Below are positions 29,311 to 39,883 of a DNA stretch of 64,000 bases, one piece after another. Within the stretch, counting starts at the first letter, position 1; each line of letters starts with the position of its first letter. This DNA comes from Buchnera aphidicola (Diuraphis noxia). GTDB taxonomy: Bacteria > Pseudomonadota > Gammaproteobacteria > Enterobacterales > Enterobacteriaceae. The position numbers were made by a program, and so were the translations under genes. The DNA is taken from the NCBI RefSeq assembly GCF_001700895.1, contig NZ_CP013259.1:62001-126000 (forward strand), given 5' to 3'. The notes below the pieces were generated by a model. The model had not been told where the DNA came from, made no database searches, and was given only the letters and a program-made list of their open reading frames with translations.

Positions 29311-30651
29311 ATGCACTCAATACAAGAAATAAAAAATGAAGAAAAATTCTTGTTAGATACAGTAAAAAACACATTGCAAATAGCTCAGAATAAAACAACT
29401 GCGATTGAAGTTTTTATAAAAAAAATAATAGGCATTAGTGTTAATGTGAGAAATAGTATTATTGAAAATGTTCAATTTAATAGTGATAATACATTATTTA
29501 TTACTGTGTATAATAAATTTTCTAAAGCTTGTGTATCTTCAAAAGATTTTAGTATCAATGGTATTAAAAATATGTTAGATACAGCTATTAATATTTCAAA
29601 ATATTCTTCTTCTGATTTTTTCTCAGGATTACCAAATTTACAGTTATTATGTTTTCGTGCATTAGATCTCGATTTATTTCATCCATCTGAATTAAGCATA
29701 AAAAATATAATTAAGCTTGTTACTTCTTCTGAACAAGAAGCTTTTAAATTTGACAAACGGATTGTTAATAGTGAAGGTAGTTTTTTTAATAGTCATATGA
29801 CAATAAATGTTTTTGGAAATAGTTTAGGTATGTTAGAAAAATACACCTCTACCCGTTATTCAACTTATAATTGTATGATTGCTCAAGATAGTAATTCCAT
29901 GCAAAGAGATTTTGATTATTCTGTTGCTAGAAAGATAAATGACTTAGAAAAACCAGAAACGCTTGGAAAAAGTACTGCTACTCGTGCCATATCTCGATTA
30001 GGATCACAAAAAATACACACTAGAAAATGTCCAATCATTTTTTCAGCGGAAATAGCTCATATTTTTTTTTCTCATCTTGCCAATGCTATTAGTGGTGATA
30101 ATGTTTATCAAAAATCTACGTTTTTAATTAATGATTTAGAAAAAAGAATTTTTCCTAAGTGGTTAAATATCGAAGAGAAACCGCATTTAAAAAAAGGTTT
30201 AGGTAGTAAACCATTTGACAATGAAGGTGTATCTACACAATATAAATATATTATTAAAAATGGAATATTAAAAACTTGGTTATTGAATACTTATAACGCT
30301 AGAAGACTTGACTTAGAAACTACAGGTAATGCCGGTGGAATTTTTAATTGGATAGTATCATACAATGATATCTCTTTCAGAGAATTACTAAAAAAAATGG
30401 ATCAAGGTTTATTAGTTACTGAGTTAATGGGACAAGGAGTTGATATCGTAAGTGGAAATTATTCACGTGGTGCAATAGGTTTTTATGTGGAAAAAGGAGA
30501 GGTTTCTTATCCTGTAAATGAAATTACAATATCTGGGAATTTAAGAGATATCTGGAATGATATCATTAATATTAGTAATGATATTGATATACGTAATAAC
30601 ATTCAGTGTGGTTCAATATTTGTATCGGAAATACAAGTTTCAGGTAATTAA
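29311..30651 (+). CDS. pmbA: metalloprotease-related protein PmbA (TldE)
   Basis: PmbA/TldE is the partner of TldD in a heterodimeric metalloprotease that in E. coli matures microcin B17 and degrades unfolded peptides. The product has 446 residues (450 in E. coli). Recognisable stretches include the N-terminal TAIEVFIKK region, a central [21 protein letters not shown] segment and the C-terminal [10 protein letters not shown] and [26 protein letters not shown] stretches. The metal-binding HExxxH of TldD is not expected in this subunit. The physiological substrate in an endosymbiont is unknown. Confidence 0.95.
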   Translation: MHSIQEIKNEEKFLLDTVKNTLQIAQNKTTAIEVFIKKIIGISVNVRNSIIENVQFNSDNTLFITVYNKFSKACVSSKDFSINGIKNMLDTAINISKYSSSDFFSGLPNLQLLCFRALDLDLFHPSELSIKNIIKLVTSSEQEAFKFDKRIVNSEGSFFNSHMTINVFGNSLGMLEKYTSTRYSTYNCMIAQDSNSMQRDFDYSVARKINDLEKPETLGKSTATRAISRLGSQKIHTRKCPIIFSAEIAHIFFSHLANAISGDNVYQKSTFLINDLEKRIFPKWLNIEEKPHLKKGLGSKPFDNEGVSTQYKYIIKNGILKTWLLNTYNARRLDLETTGNAGGIFNWIVSYNDISFRELLKKMDQGLLVTELMGQGVDIVSGNYSRGAIGFYVEKGEVSYPVNEITISGNLRDIWNDIINISNDIDIRNNIQCGSIFVSEIQVSGN

Positions 30652-30677
30652 CAGATTTTTAATTTTATCAAATTTAT

Positions 30678-30703
30678 TAAAGGTAATAGATTTATTACCT
30701 TTA
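30678..30703. terminator. terminator between pmbA and rnpB
   Basis: A perfect 11-bp stem (TAAAGGTAATA/TATTACCTTTA) with a four-base loop is placed 26 bases past the pmbA stop and before the 3' end of the convergent rnpB gene. It may serve both transcripts. Confidence 0.75.
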
Positions 30704-30745
30704 TAAAATTTTAATTTTATTTATTAAACTAAACTAATTTTTTTA

Positions 30746-31126
30746 ATGAAGTTGACCTGTAAGCCGGGTTCTGTTTTAACAGTCATTCATCTAGGTTAAT
30801 AATCACTTATTAACTCAAGCAGCCTACCCAGGTTTATAGAGTACGAGCAATACAGAAAACGACCTATATTTGGCTTTGCTCCGGGTGGAGTTTACAATGC
30901 CATAAATTGTTACCAATTATGCGGTGTGCTCTTACCACCCCTTTTCACCCTGGCCATATTTTTTTAAAAAATATAAAACTTTTTAAAAAATAGGTGGTTT
31001 TTTTTCTGTTGCACTAGTCATAAGCTTACGCTTTCCAGATATTATCTGGCACCCTGCTCTCTGGAGCCCGGACTTTCCTCTTTTTAATTTTTCATAAAAC
31101 TAAACAGCGACTGTTTGGTCAACTTC
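30746..31126 (-). ncRNA. rnpB: RNase P RNA (M1 RNA)
   Basis: The reverse strand starts GAAGTTGACC and ends GGTCAACTTC, forming the terminal pairing of type A RNase P RNA. Conserved core segments follow in order: GAGGAAAGTCCGGGCTCC, GGGTGCCAG, GTGCAACAGA, a GGTAAGAGC segment, the TAAACTCCACCCGGAGCA segment, and near the 3' end GGTAGGCTGCTTGAG, CTAGATGAATGACTGT and ACAGAACCCGGCTTA. Length is about 381 bases, similar to E. coli (377), with some A/T-rich peripheral helices. The exact 3' end is uncertain by a few bases. It is the catalytic RNA that matures tRNA 5' ends. Confidence 0.96.
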
Positions 31127-31135
31127 AAACATAAA

Positions 31136-31164
31136 ATTTTACATGATCTAGACGAATTTGTCAC
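31136..31164 (-). promoter_or_regulatory. rnpB promoter overlapping the rsmI stop codon
   Basis: On the reverse strand GTGACA (one base off the -35 consensus) and TAAAAT (one base off the -10 consensus) are separated by 17 bases. They end nine bases before the mature 5' end of RNase P RNA. The TGA inside the -35 box is the rsmI stop codon. Confidence 0.65.
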
Positions 31165-32018
31165 TTTTCTTTTTGAATCATTTTTTGATATAAATAATTT
31201 TTACTAATTTTATATATTTGTGAAGTAATTAAAACAGCTTTTTTCAACGATAAAGATTGTCTTAGTAGTATAAATGTATTTAATATTTCATTTGATAAAT
31301 GATCAATTTTAGTTTTTTTAAAACCTTCAACAATTATTATTATTTCTCCTTTATAACGATTTTTATCTTCTTGAAGCCAATTGAGCATTAAATTTGCTTG
31401 CGTTCCATATATAGATTCCCATTTTTTTGTTATCTCTCTAGCAATTACTATATGTCTGTATTTATCTATTTGTTCTATTATATCTTTTATGGTTTCAAGG
31501 ATTCTATATTTTGATTCATAAAAAATCATTGTTCGTGTTTCTTCTTTTAAAGATAATAACAAATCGCATCGTTTTTTCTTTTTTGAAGGAAGAAATCCTT
31601 CGTAGCAAAAACGATTATTAGTGATTCCAGAGGCACTTAATGCTGTAATAGCAGAACAAGGACCTGGAAGCGGAATGATATTAATATTAAAAAAATGACA
31701 TTTTTTGATTAATAAATGACCAGGATCGTTAATCACAGGTGTACCTGCATTTGAAACTAAAGCTATGTTTTTTCCTGTTTTTAATTTTTCAATTAAATTG
31801 TTACTTTGTTTTTTTTCATTATCTTTATTCATTAATATTAGATTGTTTTTAATATTAAAATTTTGTAGTAAAATATTAGTATGTCTAATATTTTCTGCTG
31901 CAATTAAATTAACATTTTTTAATATTTCCAACGCTCTGTGAGTTATATCTAAAAGATTACCGATTGGTGTTGGTACGATATAAAGTATACCATTGTTTAT
32001 TTGATTCATTTTTTTCAT
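31161..32018 (-). CDS. rsmI: 16S rRNA 2'-O-methyltransferase RsmI
   Basis: RsmI methylates the 2'-OH of C1402 in 16S rRNA using S-adenosylmethionine, tuning the decoding centre. The product has 285 residues (286 in E. coli). The tetrapyrrole-methylase-fold signatures are clear: LYIVPTPIGNLLDIT at the start, AGTPVINDPG, LPGPCSAITALSASG and RFCYEGFLP. A C-terminal helical tail completes the family length. An ATG nine bases further in is an alternative start. Confidence 0.96.
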   Translation of the reverse strand: MKKMNQINNGILYIVPTPIGNLLDITHRALEILKNVNLIAAENIRHTNILLQNFNIKNNLILMNKDNEKKQSNNLIEKLKTGKNIALVSNAGTPVINDPGHLLIKKCHFFNINIIPLPGPCSAITALSASGITNNRFCYEGFLPSKKKKRCDLLLSLKEETRTMIFYESKYRILETIKDIIEQIDKYRHIVIAREITKKWESIYGTQANLMLNWLQEDKNRYKGEIIIIVEGFKKTKIDHLSNEILNTFILLRQSLSLKKAVLITSQIYKISKNYLYQKMIQKEK

Positions 32019-32146
32019 ATAATTTTTTTTTTAAATATTCATCATTGTAATTTTATTGAATATAAAAATTATATTTAAAATATATACAATATTTTTTTGT
32101 GTGTAAATTTAAATTATACACATATTTTTTATTTTAAGGATCGCTA

Positions 32147-33367
32147 GTGAAACGAGTAGTTATTACAGGTTTTGGTATTGTTTCAAGTATAGGTAATAAT
32201 AAAAAGGAAGTACTGACATCTTTATATAACGGTAATTCAGGTATTACTTTTTCAGATGAAATGAAAAAATTACACATGCGCAGTCAAATATGGGGTAATG
32301 TTCAATTAAAAGAGATCAAGAAAATAAATCAAAAAAGTTTACGTTTTATGAATAATGCCTCTAAATATTCTTTTTTATCTATGAAAGCAGCTATTAAAGA
32401 CGCTAAAATAAAGATTATACAATATCAAAAAAATCCCCGTGTAGGATTAATTACTGGTTCAGGATGTGGTTTTTCAAAAAATGATGCATATGATTGCACA
32501 ACTACTACGAAAAATATAGATTATTTAAATTCTATTAGTCCTTATTTTGTCTTTAAAAAAATGCCTTCTAACATGTCAGCATGTTTGTCTACTTTTTTTA
32601 AAATTTATGGGATAAGTTATTCTATTAGTTCAGCATGTTCTACTTCGGCTCATTGTATTGGTCATGCATTTGAATTAATTAGATCCGGAAAACAAGATGT
32701 TATTTTTGCAGGTGGTGGAGACAATGTTAATATAGCATTGGCTCGTGAATTTGATACAATGAAAGTTTTATCTTCTAATTTTAATAATAATCCTAAAATA
32801 GCATCGCGTGTATACGATATCCATCGTGATGGATTTGTTATTTCAGAAGGGGCAGGGATATTAGTGATTGAAGAATTAAACTTTGCTTTATCTCGTGCCG
32901 CTAATATTTATGCAGAGATTATTGCATATTCCACTACGTCTGATGGTGATAGTATGTTTGTACCCTCAGGAAGAGGAGCAGTTCGTTGTATGAATTTAGC
33001 TAAAAAAGAAAATGATATCCCTATTGATTATCTTAATGTACATGGAACTTCTACTCAAATTGGTGATTTAATAGAGTTAAAAGCAATTAAAAAAGTTTTT
33101 AATAAAGAAAAACTTCCAATGATTTCTGCAACAAAGTCAATAACTGGGCATTCATTGGGTGCATCAGGAGTACATGAAATTATTTATATACTACTAATGT
33201 TTAAGTATAATTTTATAGCACCAACAATTAACATTGAAAAATTAGAACCATATGCAAAGAACATGAATATTGTTCAAAAAACTATTGATATAGAAATTAG
33301 TACAGCAATGTCTAATAGTTTTGGTTTTGGTGGTACTAATGTTTCATTAATACTAAAAAAATATTAA
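32147..33367 (+). CDS. fabB: 3-oxoacyl-[acyl-carrier-protein] synthase I
   Basis: FabB elongates acyl-ACP by condensation with malonyl-ACP and is the enzyme needed for unsaturated fatty acids. The product has 406 residues, the E. coli length. The thiolase-fold catalytic triad is intact: Cys164 in SSACSTSAHC, one His in VHGTSTQIGD and one in TGHSLGASG. The C-terminal glycine-rich NSFGFGGTN motif is present. The start is GTG with AAGGA seven bases upstream; it aligns exactly with the E. coli start MKRAVITG. A strong terminator follows. Confidence 0.97.
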   Translation: MKRVVITGFGIVSSIGNNKKEVLTSLYNGNSGITFSDEMKKLHMRSQIWGNVQLKEIKKINQKSLRFMNNASKYSFLSMKAAIKDAKIKIIQYQKNPRVGLITGSGCGFSKNDAYDCTTTTKNIDYLNSISPYFVFKKMPSNMSACLSTFFKIYGISYSISSACSTSAHCIGHAFELIRSGKQDVIFAGGGDNVNIALAREFDTMKVLSSNFNNNPKIASRVYDIHRDGFVISEGAGILVIEELNFALSRAANIYAEIIAYSTTSDGDSMFVPSGRGAVRCMNLAKKENDIPIDYLNVHGTSTQIGDLIELKAIKKVFNKEKLPMISATKSITGHSLGASGVHEIIYILLMFKYNFIAPTINIEKLEPYAKNMNIVQKTIDIEISTAMSNSFGFGGTNVSLILKKY

Positions 33368-33475
33368 CATTGTTATATTTAATATGTTTAGTATATATAG
33401 CATTTTTTATTTTATATGTAGTATAAAAAAGATAGTTTCATAAACTAATTAAGGTTTTTTTAAATGTTTTACAAC

Positions 33476-33516
33476 AAAAAATCATTTTAATATTTACAGT
33501 ATTAAAATGATTTTTT
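33476..33516 (+). terminator. terminator after fabB
   Basis: A perfect 17-bp A/T-rich stem (33476-33492 and 33500-33516) with a seven-base loop ends in a run of six T. It lies about 110 bases past the fabB stop and before tal. Confidence 0.8.
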
Positions 33517-33615
33517 CTTATGAAAAATTAATTATTAATTATTTTTAAATAAAAAATATGTTTTTAAAATATGATTTTAATATCTTTTTATTTTACTAAG
33601 ACAGAGAACTAAACA

Positions 33616-34566
33616 ATGAATCAATTGAATGCATTAAAGCAATTTACAACTATTGTTGCAGATACTAGTGATATAAAATCTATATGTAAATATCAACCAG
33701 ATGATGCAACTACAAATCCATCTTTAATACTTCAAGCAATAAATTTAAAAAATAATCAACATTTTGTTGATCAGGCTATAAAATATGGAAAAATGAAAGG
33801 AGGATTATATAAAGATCAAATTATTAATGCTAGTGATAAAATATTAGTTGATCTTGGAGTAGAAATTTTAAAATACATTCCTGGGTATATTTCTAGTGAA
33901 GTTGATGCTCGTTTATCTTTTAGTAAAGAAAAATGTATTTTAAGAGCTAAAAAAATAATTTATTTGTATGAACAACAAGGCGTTACAAGAAATCGTGTTT
34001 TAATTAAATTAGCAGCTACATGGGAATCTATAAAGGCTGCAGAAGAATTACAAAAAGAAAATATTCTTTGTAATTTAACACTTTTATTTTCTTTTGCTCA
34101 AGCGCGTGCTTGTGCAGAAGCAAACGTATTTTTAATTTCACCATTTGTTGGACGAATTTATGATTGGTATGTTGCTCAAAATTTAATATCAAAATCTTCT
34201 ATAGAAAAAGATCCTGGTGTCATGTCAGTTTGTAAAATATACGAATATTATAAAAAACATAATTATAAAACTATAATTATGGGTGCAAGTTTTCGTAATA
34301 TACAACAAATATTGTATTTATCTGGATGTGATCGATTAACTATTTCACCAATATTATTAGACCAGTTGCAATCTAATACTCAAAAATTAGAAAGAAAACT
34401 TATTCCCCATAATACCTTTTTAACTCCGCCTCAACCACTTTCTGAGGAAGAATTTAGATGGGAACATAATCAAGATGCTATGGCTGTAGAAAAATTATCT
34501 GAAGGTATACGAAATTTTGGAAGAGATCAATTACTTTTAGAAAAAATACTTTCTAAAAAAATGTAA
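33616..34566 (+). CDS. talA: transaldolase
   Basis: Transaldolase moves a dihydroxyacetone unit between sugar phosphates in the non-oxidative pentose phosphate pathway. The product has 316 residues (TalA 316, TalB 317 in E. coli). The Schiff-base lysine is Lys131 in [11 protein letters not shown], and DATTNPSL near residue 30 and [10 protein letters not shown] near 95 are conserved. The neighbour tkt 48 bases downstream mirrors the E. coli talA-tktB pair, hence the symbol. With gnd at 49.4 kb it supplies ribose 5-phosphate and erythrose 4-phosphate for histidine and aromatic amino acids. Confidence 0.95.
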   Translation: MNQLNALKQFTTIVADTSDIKSICKYQPDDATTNPSLILQAINLKNNQHFVDQAIKYGKMKGGLYKDQIINASDKILVDLGVEILKYIPGYISSEVDARLSFSKEKCILRAKKIIYLYEQQGVTRNRVLIKLAATWESIKAAEELQKENILCNLTLLFSFAQARACAEANVFLISPFVGRIYDWYVAQNLISKSSIEKDPGVMSVCKIYEYYKKHNYKTIIMGASFRNIQQILYLSGCDRLTISPILLDQLQSNTQKLERKLIPHNTFLTPPQPLSEEEFRWEHNQDAMAVEKLSEGIRNFGRDQLLLEKILSKKM

Positions 34567-34614
34567 ATTTATTCAAAAATATTGACAATTATTTTTTATT
34601 GATAAGGAAAATAT

Positions 34615-36612
34615 ATGTGTTCACGAAGAGAATTAGCTAACGCTATTCGTATTCTTAGTATAGATGCTGTTCAAAAAGCACGATCAGGTCATCCTGGTAT
34701 GCCTATGGGTATGGCAGATATAGCTGAAGTGTTGTGGAGAGATTTTTTAAAACATAATCCAGAAAATCCCATGTGGAGTAATCGTGATCGTTTTATACTT
34801 TCTAATGGACATGGATCGATGTTATTATATAGTTTATTACATCTTACAGGATATAAATTATCTATAAAGGAATTAAAAAATTTTAGGCAACTTAATTCAA
34901 AAACTCCAGGACACCCTGAAATAAATCAAACACCGGGTATAGAAGTAACAACCGGTCCATTAGGACAAGGTTTAGCTAATGCTGTTGGGATGGCTATTGC
35001 AGAAAGAACCTTAAGTTCTTATTTCAATCGACCAAATTATGATATTGTTAATCATTATACTTGGGTTTTTGTAGGTGATGGTTGTTTGATGGAAGGTATT
35101 TCTCATGAAGTTTGTTCTTTAGCAGGAACTTTGAAACTCGGTAAATTAATTGTTTTTTATGATAAAAATGGTATTTCTATAGATGGCCATGTTTCTAATT
35201 GGTTTACGGACGATACAGCAAAACGTTTTGAATCGTATAATTGGCATGTAGTAGATCAAGTTGACGGACATGATTCAAAATCGATAAAAAAAAGTATAGA
35301 AAAAGCAAAATTAATACAAGATAAACCGTCAATTATTATTTGCAGTACAGTTATTGGATTTGGATCACCAAATAAATCAGGAACTGCAGAATCACATGGA
35401 GCTCCTTTAGGAGAAACAGAAATTCTTTTGACACGAGCAAAATTAAATTGGAAATATCCTGCTTTTGAAATACCTGAACATATTTATGAAAAATGGAACT
35501 TTATAAAACAGGGTGTAAAATTAGAAAACGAATGGAATAGAAAATTTGCTTTATACGAATCTGATTATCCAAGTTTAGCAATTGAATATTTAAGACGAAT
35601 TCATAAAAAATTACCTGATAATTGGAATGCAAAAACGAAGAATTATATTACTATTTTACAAAAAAATCCAAAAAATATTGCAAGTCGGCAAGCTTCGCAA
35701 AACACATTAGAAGAGTTTGGTAAAATGTTACCAGAACTTCTTGGCGGATCAGCAGATTTGTCACCTAGTAATTTAACTACATGGTCTTGCTCTGATTCTA
35801 TTTTAAAAAACTTATCTGGTAACTATATCCATTATGGAGTTCGTGAGTTTGGTATGACTGCTATTGCAAATGGTATATTTCATCATGGTGGCTTTATTCC
35901 ATACACTGCTACGTTTTTAATTTTTTTTGAATATGCACGTAATGCAGTTCGTATGGCCTCTTTAATGGACACACAACATATTTTTGTATATACTCATGAT
36001 TCTATTGGGTTAGGTGAAGACGGCCCTACTCATCAACCAATAGAACAACTGTCTAGTTTAAGAATGACTCCGAATTTAGATGTATGGCGCCCTAGTGATC
36101 AAGTAGAAACTGCAGTAGCTTGGAAAAATGCTATTGAGAAAAAATCAGGACCTACAGCTCTTATTTTATCAAGACAAACTTTATTTCAATCTGCAAGAAA
36201 TTCTGAACAATTAAAGAATATATCTCGTGGAGCATATATATTATATGATTCTAAACCATTACTTGACTTAATTTTAATATCGACAGGTTCAGAGATATAT
36301 ATTACTTTATTAGCTGCAGAAAAAATTGTTTCTTTGGGATATTCTGTGCGTGTAGTTTCAATGCCTTCTACTAATGTTTTTGATAAGCAAGACAATGCAT
36401 ATAAAGAATCTATATTCCCGTCTTATGTTAAAAAAAGAATTGCGATAGAAGCTAGTATTGAAGATTTTTGGTATAAATATGTAGGAAAACATGGGGTAAT
36501 CATTGGAATGAAAACTTTCGGTGAATCGGCTCCTGCAGAAGATTTATTTGAAAAATTTGGTTTTACCGTAGATAATATAGTTGAAAAAGCAATAATTTTA
36601 TTAAAAATATAA
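34615..36612 (+). CDS. tkt: transketolase
   Basis: Transketolase transfers two-carbon units between sugar phosphates using thiamine diphosphate. The product has 665 residues (663-667 for the E. coli enzymes). The ThDP motif starts at GDGCLMEG (154-161) and runs through a conserved Asn/Gly stretch; the N-terminal SGHPGMPMG and the [12 protein letters not shown] loop carry active-site residues. The pyrimidine domain has [10 protein letters not shown] and [16 protein letters not shown]. Start [12 protein letters not shown] matches E. coli. AAGGA lies upstream. It follows tal in one likely transcript. It is tktB by position; paralogue identity cannot be settled from the sequence. Confidence 0.96.
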   Translation: MCSRRELANAIRILSIDAVQKARSGHPGMPMGMADIAEVLWRDFLKHNPENPMWSNRDRFILSNGHGSMLLYSLLHLTGYKLSIKELKNFRQLNSKTPGHPEINQTPGIEVTTGPLGQGLANAVGMAIAERTLSSYFNRPNYDIVNHYTWVFVGDGCLMEGISHEVCSLAGTLKLGKLIVFYDKNGISIDGHVSNWFTDDTAKRFESYNWHVVDQVDGHDSKSIKKSIEKAKLIQDKPSIIICSTVIGFGSPNKSGTAESHGAPLGETEILLTRAKLNWKYPAFEIPEHIYEKWNFIKQGVKLENEWNRKFALYESDYPSLAIEYLRRIHKKLPDNWNAKTKNYITILQKNPKNIASRQASQNTLEEFGKMLPELLGGSADLSPSNLTTWSCSDSILKNLSGNYIHYGVREFGMTAIANGIFHHGGFIPYTATFLIFFEYARNAVRMASLMDTQHIFVYTHDSIGLGEDGPTHQPIEQLSSLRMTPNLDVWRPSDQVETAVAWKNAIEKKSGPTALILSRQTLFQSARNSEQLKNISRGAYILYDSKPLLDLILISTGSEIYITLLAAEKIVSLGYSVRVVSMPSTNVFDKQDNAYKESIFPSYVKKRIAIEASIEDFWYKYVGKHGVIIGMKTFGESAPAEDLFEKFGFTVDNIVEKAIILLKI

Positions 36613-36643
36613 TTTTTTATTTCGTGATTGTATTAATCGTTTT

Positions 36644-36664
36644 TGGGGCTTAAATATAGCCCCA
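36644..36664 (+). terminator. hairpin after tkt
   Basis: A 7-bp GC-rich stem (TGGGGCT/AGCCCCA) with a seven-base loop lies 31 bases past the tkt stop. The T-run after it is interrupted (ATATATTTG), so termination may be partial. Confidence 0.65.
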
Positions 36665-36725
36665 TATATTTGTAACATTAAAATAGAAATTTTTTAATAA
36701 ATAAAAGATTTATTTAGGAAGAATA

Positions 36726-37853
36726 ATGATTTGTCCGATAATTCAATTAGCACAGGAATTAATTCGCATTCCATCGATTAGTCCTCAAGATTTAGGTTGT
36801 CAAGAGATTATTATGAAACGCCTATGTAAAATAGGGTTTCAAATTAAAATGATTAATATTAATAAAACAAAAAATTTTTGGGCGTTTAGAGGTACTGGAA
36901 AGACTTTAACATTTGCAGGTCATACAGATGTAGTTTCTCCAGGTGAAGAAAAAAATTGGTGTACGCCTCCATTTATTCCATCCATAAAAAATGGATTTTT
37001 ATTTGGAAGAGGATCATCAGATATGAAAGGCGCATTATCTTGTATGATAATTGCTGCTGAAAAATTTATAAGTAAATTTCCTCATCATAATGGACGCTTA
37101 TCTTTTCTTATCACTTCAGATGAAGAATCTAATGCAGTTGATGGAACTGTGAAAGTAGTAGAATATTTGCAATCAAACGATGAAATGATTGATTACTGTA
37201 TAGTAGGCGAACCATCCAGTACTAATATAGTAGGTGACGTAATAAAAAACGGTAGACGTGGATCAATTACAGCAAATTTAACTATTCATGGAATACAAGG
37301 ACATATTGCTTATCCTGATTTAGCTGATGATCCTATACGTAAAGGATTACCTATTATTTTAAAAATAATATCATTAAAGTTTGATAATGGAAATGATTTT
37401 TTTGCACCAACTATTATAAATATTGCAAACATTCATGCAGGAAACGGTGCTAATAATATTATTCCAGGATCTTTTTTTGTACAGTTGAACGTACGCTTTA
37501 ATACAGAGATTTCTGATATAGAAATTAAAAATAAAATTGAAAATGTATTACATGAAAACAATATTAATTATACCATTCAATGGTTTCTTTCGGGTCAACC
37601 TTTTCTTACGAAAAAAGGCGTTTTGGTAGATACTGTAAAAAATGTTATTATTCGCTTGAATAAGACAAATCCTGTTTTATCTACTTCTGGAGGAACATCT
37701 GATGGACGATTTATTGCTCTAATGGGATCTGAAATAGTAGAATTAGGATTAACTAATAATACAATTCATAAAATTAATGAATGTGTGAAAATATCTGATT
37801 TATATCTTTTAACATGTATGTATGAAAATATTATGAAAGAGTTATTAATCTGA
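36726..37853 (+). CDS. dapE: succinyl-diaminopimelate desuccinylase
   Basis: DapE is a zinc-dependent deacylase that releases diaminopimelate from its succinyl form, serving lysine and peptidoglycan synthesis. The product has 375 residues, the E. coli length. The M20 peptidase-family motifs are intact: FAGHTDVV (metal His and Asp), GRGSSDMKG (bridging Asp), [11 protein letters not shown] (catalytic and metal Glu) and the C-terminal [11 protein letters not shown]. An AGGAAG ribosome-binding site precedes the ATG. With dapA nearby it covers two steps of the pathway. Confidence 0.97.
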   Translation: MICPIIQLAQELIRIPSISPQDLGCQEIIMKRLCKIGFQIKMININKTKNFWAFRGTGKTLTFAGHTDVVSPGEEKNWCTPPFIPSIKNGFLFGRGSSDMKGALSCMIIAAEKFISKFPHHNGRLSFLITSDEESNAVDGTVKVVEYLQSNDEMIDYCIVGEPSSTNIVGDVIKNGRRGSITANLTIHGIQGHIAYPDLADDPIRKGLPIILKIISLKFDNGNDFFAPTIINIANIHAGNGANNIIPGSFFVQLNVRFNTEISDIEIKNKIENVLHENNINYTIQWFLSGQPFLTKKGVLVDTVKNVIIRLNKTNPVLSTSGGTSDGRFIALMGSEIVELGLTNNTIHKINECVKISDLYLLTCMYENIMKELLI

Positions 37854-37887
37854 AATGATAAAAATTTTTTAAATATTATATATAATA

Positions 37888-37916
37888 ATGCAGAATATCG
37901 CAAAGATAATCTGCAT
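37888..37916. terminator. terminator between convergent dapE and bamC
   Basis: An inverted repeat with a 7-bp outer stem (ATGCAGA/TCTGCAT), an A-A mismatch and a 4-bp inner stem (TATC/GATA) encloses the five-base loop gcaaa. It lies 34 bases past the dapE stop and 55 bases past the end of the convergent bamC remnant, so it may act both ways. Confidence 0.75.
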
Positions 37917-37970
37917 CAATTTCTATATGATTATAATTAATTTAAAAATTTGTATATAGAAATTTTTTCA

Positions 37971-38240
37971 TTATATAGGAGGTAATATGTCATGATTTTT
38001 TTTTTCTAAATCTTTATCTACATAAGGAATTTCGTATTCTTTATTTTTTTTGGGAAGAGTAATACCTTTTGGTATTATTAATTTTTTTAATTCTTTTTTA
38101 CTTTTTTCAAACAAAATATTATTATTATTTTCTACATTTTTTAATGAACAAGAAGCCATTAAAAATAAATTTAATATTTGGCATGTAATGATAATTTTGA
38201 AAAATATTTTGTTTTTTTTAATATTTTTTAATATTAGCAT
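37971..38240 (-). CDS. bamC: BamC-like lipoprotein reduced to its N-terminal segment
   Basis: A small lipoprotein lies directly after dapA, where E. coli has bamC (nlpB). From the ATG at 38240 it has 89 residues, with a basic start, a hydrophobic stretch and a lipobox-like MAS-Cys at Cys31. The mature part contains [21 protein letters not shown] and ends ILPPI. This parallels the E. coli BamC segment following its lipobox (ELHAPAGMILP...YAIPV...DIRPP), which is the unstructured strap that binds BamD. The two helix-grip domains of BamC (344 residues in E. coli) are absent. The frame overlaps dapA by 23 bases; a TTG six codons further up is an alternative start. Homology is inferred from this short match plus synteny. 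Confidence 0.75.
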   Translation of the reverse strand: MLILKNIKKNKIFFKIIITCQILNLFLMASCSLKNVENNNNILFEKSKKELKKLIIPKGITLPKKNKEYEIPYVDKDLEKKNHDILPPI

Positions 38241-39102
38241 ATTGAATAGCTTTTTCAAGTTTTAATTGTGTAGAATTTGAAGCTAAAGTCATTGGTAAAC
38301 GAAGCGTATCATACTTTATCAATCTTAATTTTCTAGCTAACCATTTTATTGGAATAGGATTAGGTTCTATAAACAGTGTTTCATGCAATAAAATCAATCT
38401 TTTATTTATAGATCTTGCTTTTATGAAGTCTCCTTTGAGCGCATATGTACAAATTTTCATCATTTCTTTTGCAGCAATATTAGCTGTTACTGATATTACA
38501 CCTTGACCTCCTAATTGCATGAAATCTAAAGCTGTTGTATCATCTCCACTAATTAATAAAAAATCGTTTTTTATTAATTCTTTAATTTTATTAATTCTTG
38601 ACAAATCACCAGTTGCTTCTTTAATCCCTATTATATTCTTAAAATTAGATAATTTTGACACTGTTTCTGGTAGTAAATCACATCCAGTCCGACTAGGTAC
38701 ATTATATAAAATTTGTGGTATTTCAGTGTTTTCTGAAATAGCTTTAAAGTGTTGATATAATCCTTCTTGTGTAGGTCTATTATAATATGGTGTCACAGTC
38801 AGACAAGCAGCAATGCCAGATTTTTCAAATCTTTTTGTTAAAGATATAGCTTCAGTAGTAGCATTCGCTCCTGTTCCTGCGATAATTGGAATACGATTAT
38901 CTGCTAATTCTAAAGTTAACATAACCACTTTTATATGTTCTTCTTGACTTAGTGTTGCAGATTCTCCTGTAGTTCCAACAGAAACAATTGCTGTAGTTTT
39001 ATTATGTATATGATAATTAATTAGTTTTTTTAAACTAGAACGACAAATTTGACCTTTTTCATCCATAGGTGTGATTAGCGCAACAATACTTCCTGTGAAC
39101 AT
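38218..39102 (-). CDS. dapA: 4-hydroxy-tetrahydrodipicolinate synthase
   Basis: DapA condenses pyruvate with aspartate semialdehyde, the first committed step to diaminopimelate and lysine. The product has 294 residues (292 in E. coli). The Schiff-base lysine is Lys161 in [10 protein letters not shown], Tyr133 lies in LYNVPSRTG, and the pyruvate-binding GTTGESATL is at 43-51. A very strong GGAGGAGG ribosome-binding site lies upstream, better than most in this window and consistent with a demand for high expression. A bamC remnant follows. Confidence 0.97.
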   Translation of the reverse strand: MFTGSIVALITPMDEKGQICRSSLKKLINYHIHNKTTAIVSVGTTGESATLSQEEHIKVVMLTLELADNRIPIIAGTGANATTEAISLTKRFEKSGIAACLTVTPYYNRPTQEGLYQHFKAISENTEIPQILYNVPSRTGCDLLPETVSKLSNFKNIIGIKEATGDLSRINKIKELIKNDFLLISGDDTTALDFMQLGGQGVISVTANIAAKEMMKICTYALKGDFIKARSINKRLILLHETLFIEPNPIPIKWLARKLRLIKYDTLRLPMTLASNSTQLKLEKAIQYANIKKY

Positions 39103-39817
39103 TATAGTTGTCCTCCTCCATAAAAAACACCTTACAGTCTGTTTAAAATATATCTAAAAAAGTATATAAATTTTTAAATGAATATTTTAATAATATCTTA
39201 TGAAAAATAACAGTGTTAGAGAATATGATGTATATCATAAAACTTCAGTATCTCCATAGTAGAATAAAATTAGTTTTTAAATATTATTGTTATATTTAAT
39301 ATAAGTATATTATTTAAATATTTATTTTTAATTTAAATTAGAAGCGTATTCAAAAAAACATGTCATTTTTTAATACTGTCATCTTTTTTTTCTATTACTT
39401 AATTATAATAAGGTCAATTTCTTTACTAGATATCTTAGGTATAAATTTTTTTGATTGTTTATTTTAAAATATTATTTATATTCAAAGAATGTAAAATTTA
39501 AATTCATATAATAATACCTGTAATAAAATAGAATGTTTTAAGAATTAAAATATAAAAATTTAGTTATTAGTTATAATGGTTTTAATACATTATGTTTTTA
39601 AAAAATATGAAATTTTTAATTGATTATTTTTTGATAAAATTTTTTTTAGTAAATCATTTAGTTTTTAAAAAAATTTTATAGTATTCATTGAAATAGTTGT
39701 TAAACAATTTTGTTAATATACTCGAAAATGTATGTTGTGAATTTTAATATTTTCAAAGTCGTAATATTATCATAAATTATTTCAATTAAAAAACAATTGT
39801 CATTTTTAAATAAAACA
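39103..39817. other. long non-coding spacer between dapA and aroC
   Basis: No frame with family resemblance is visible on either strand across about 715 bases, and stops are dense in all frames. The dapA-proximal part should carry the dapA promoter. An imperfect palindrome (ATGATGTATATCAT) lies near 39226-39239. The rest is very AT-rich. In E. coli gcvR and bcp lie upstream of dapA, so this may be the worn remains of lost genes; no recognisable remnant was found by eye. Confidence 0.5.
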
Positions 39818-39846
39818 AGCTACTAAAATAATATGATTTAGTAGCT
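39818..39846 (-). terminator. terminator after aroC
   Basis: A perfect 10-bp stem (AGCTACTAAA/TTTAGTAGCT) with a nine-base loop lies 38 bases past the aroC stop. In the aroC direction it is followed by a T-rich stretch. Confidence 0.8.
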
Positions 39847-39883
39847 CGATCATTGAATTAAAAATAGTTGACTGAAAAATTTC

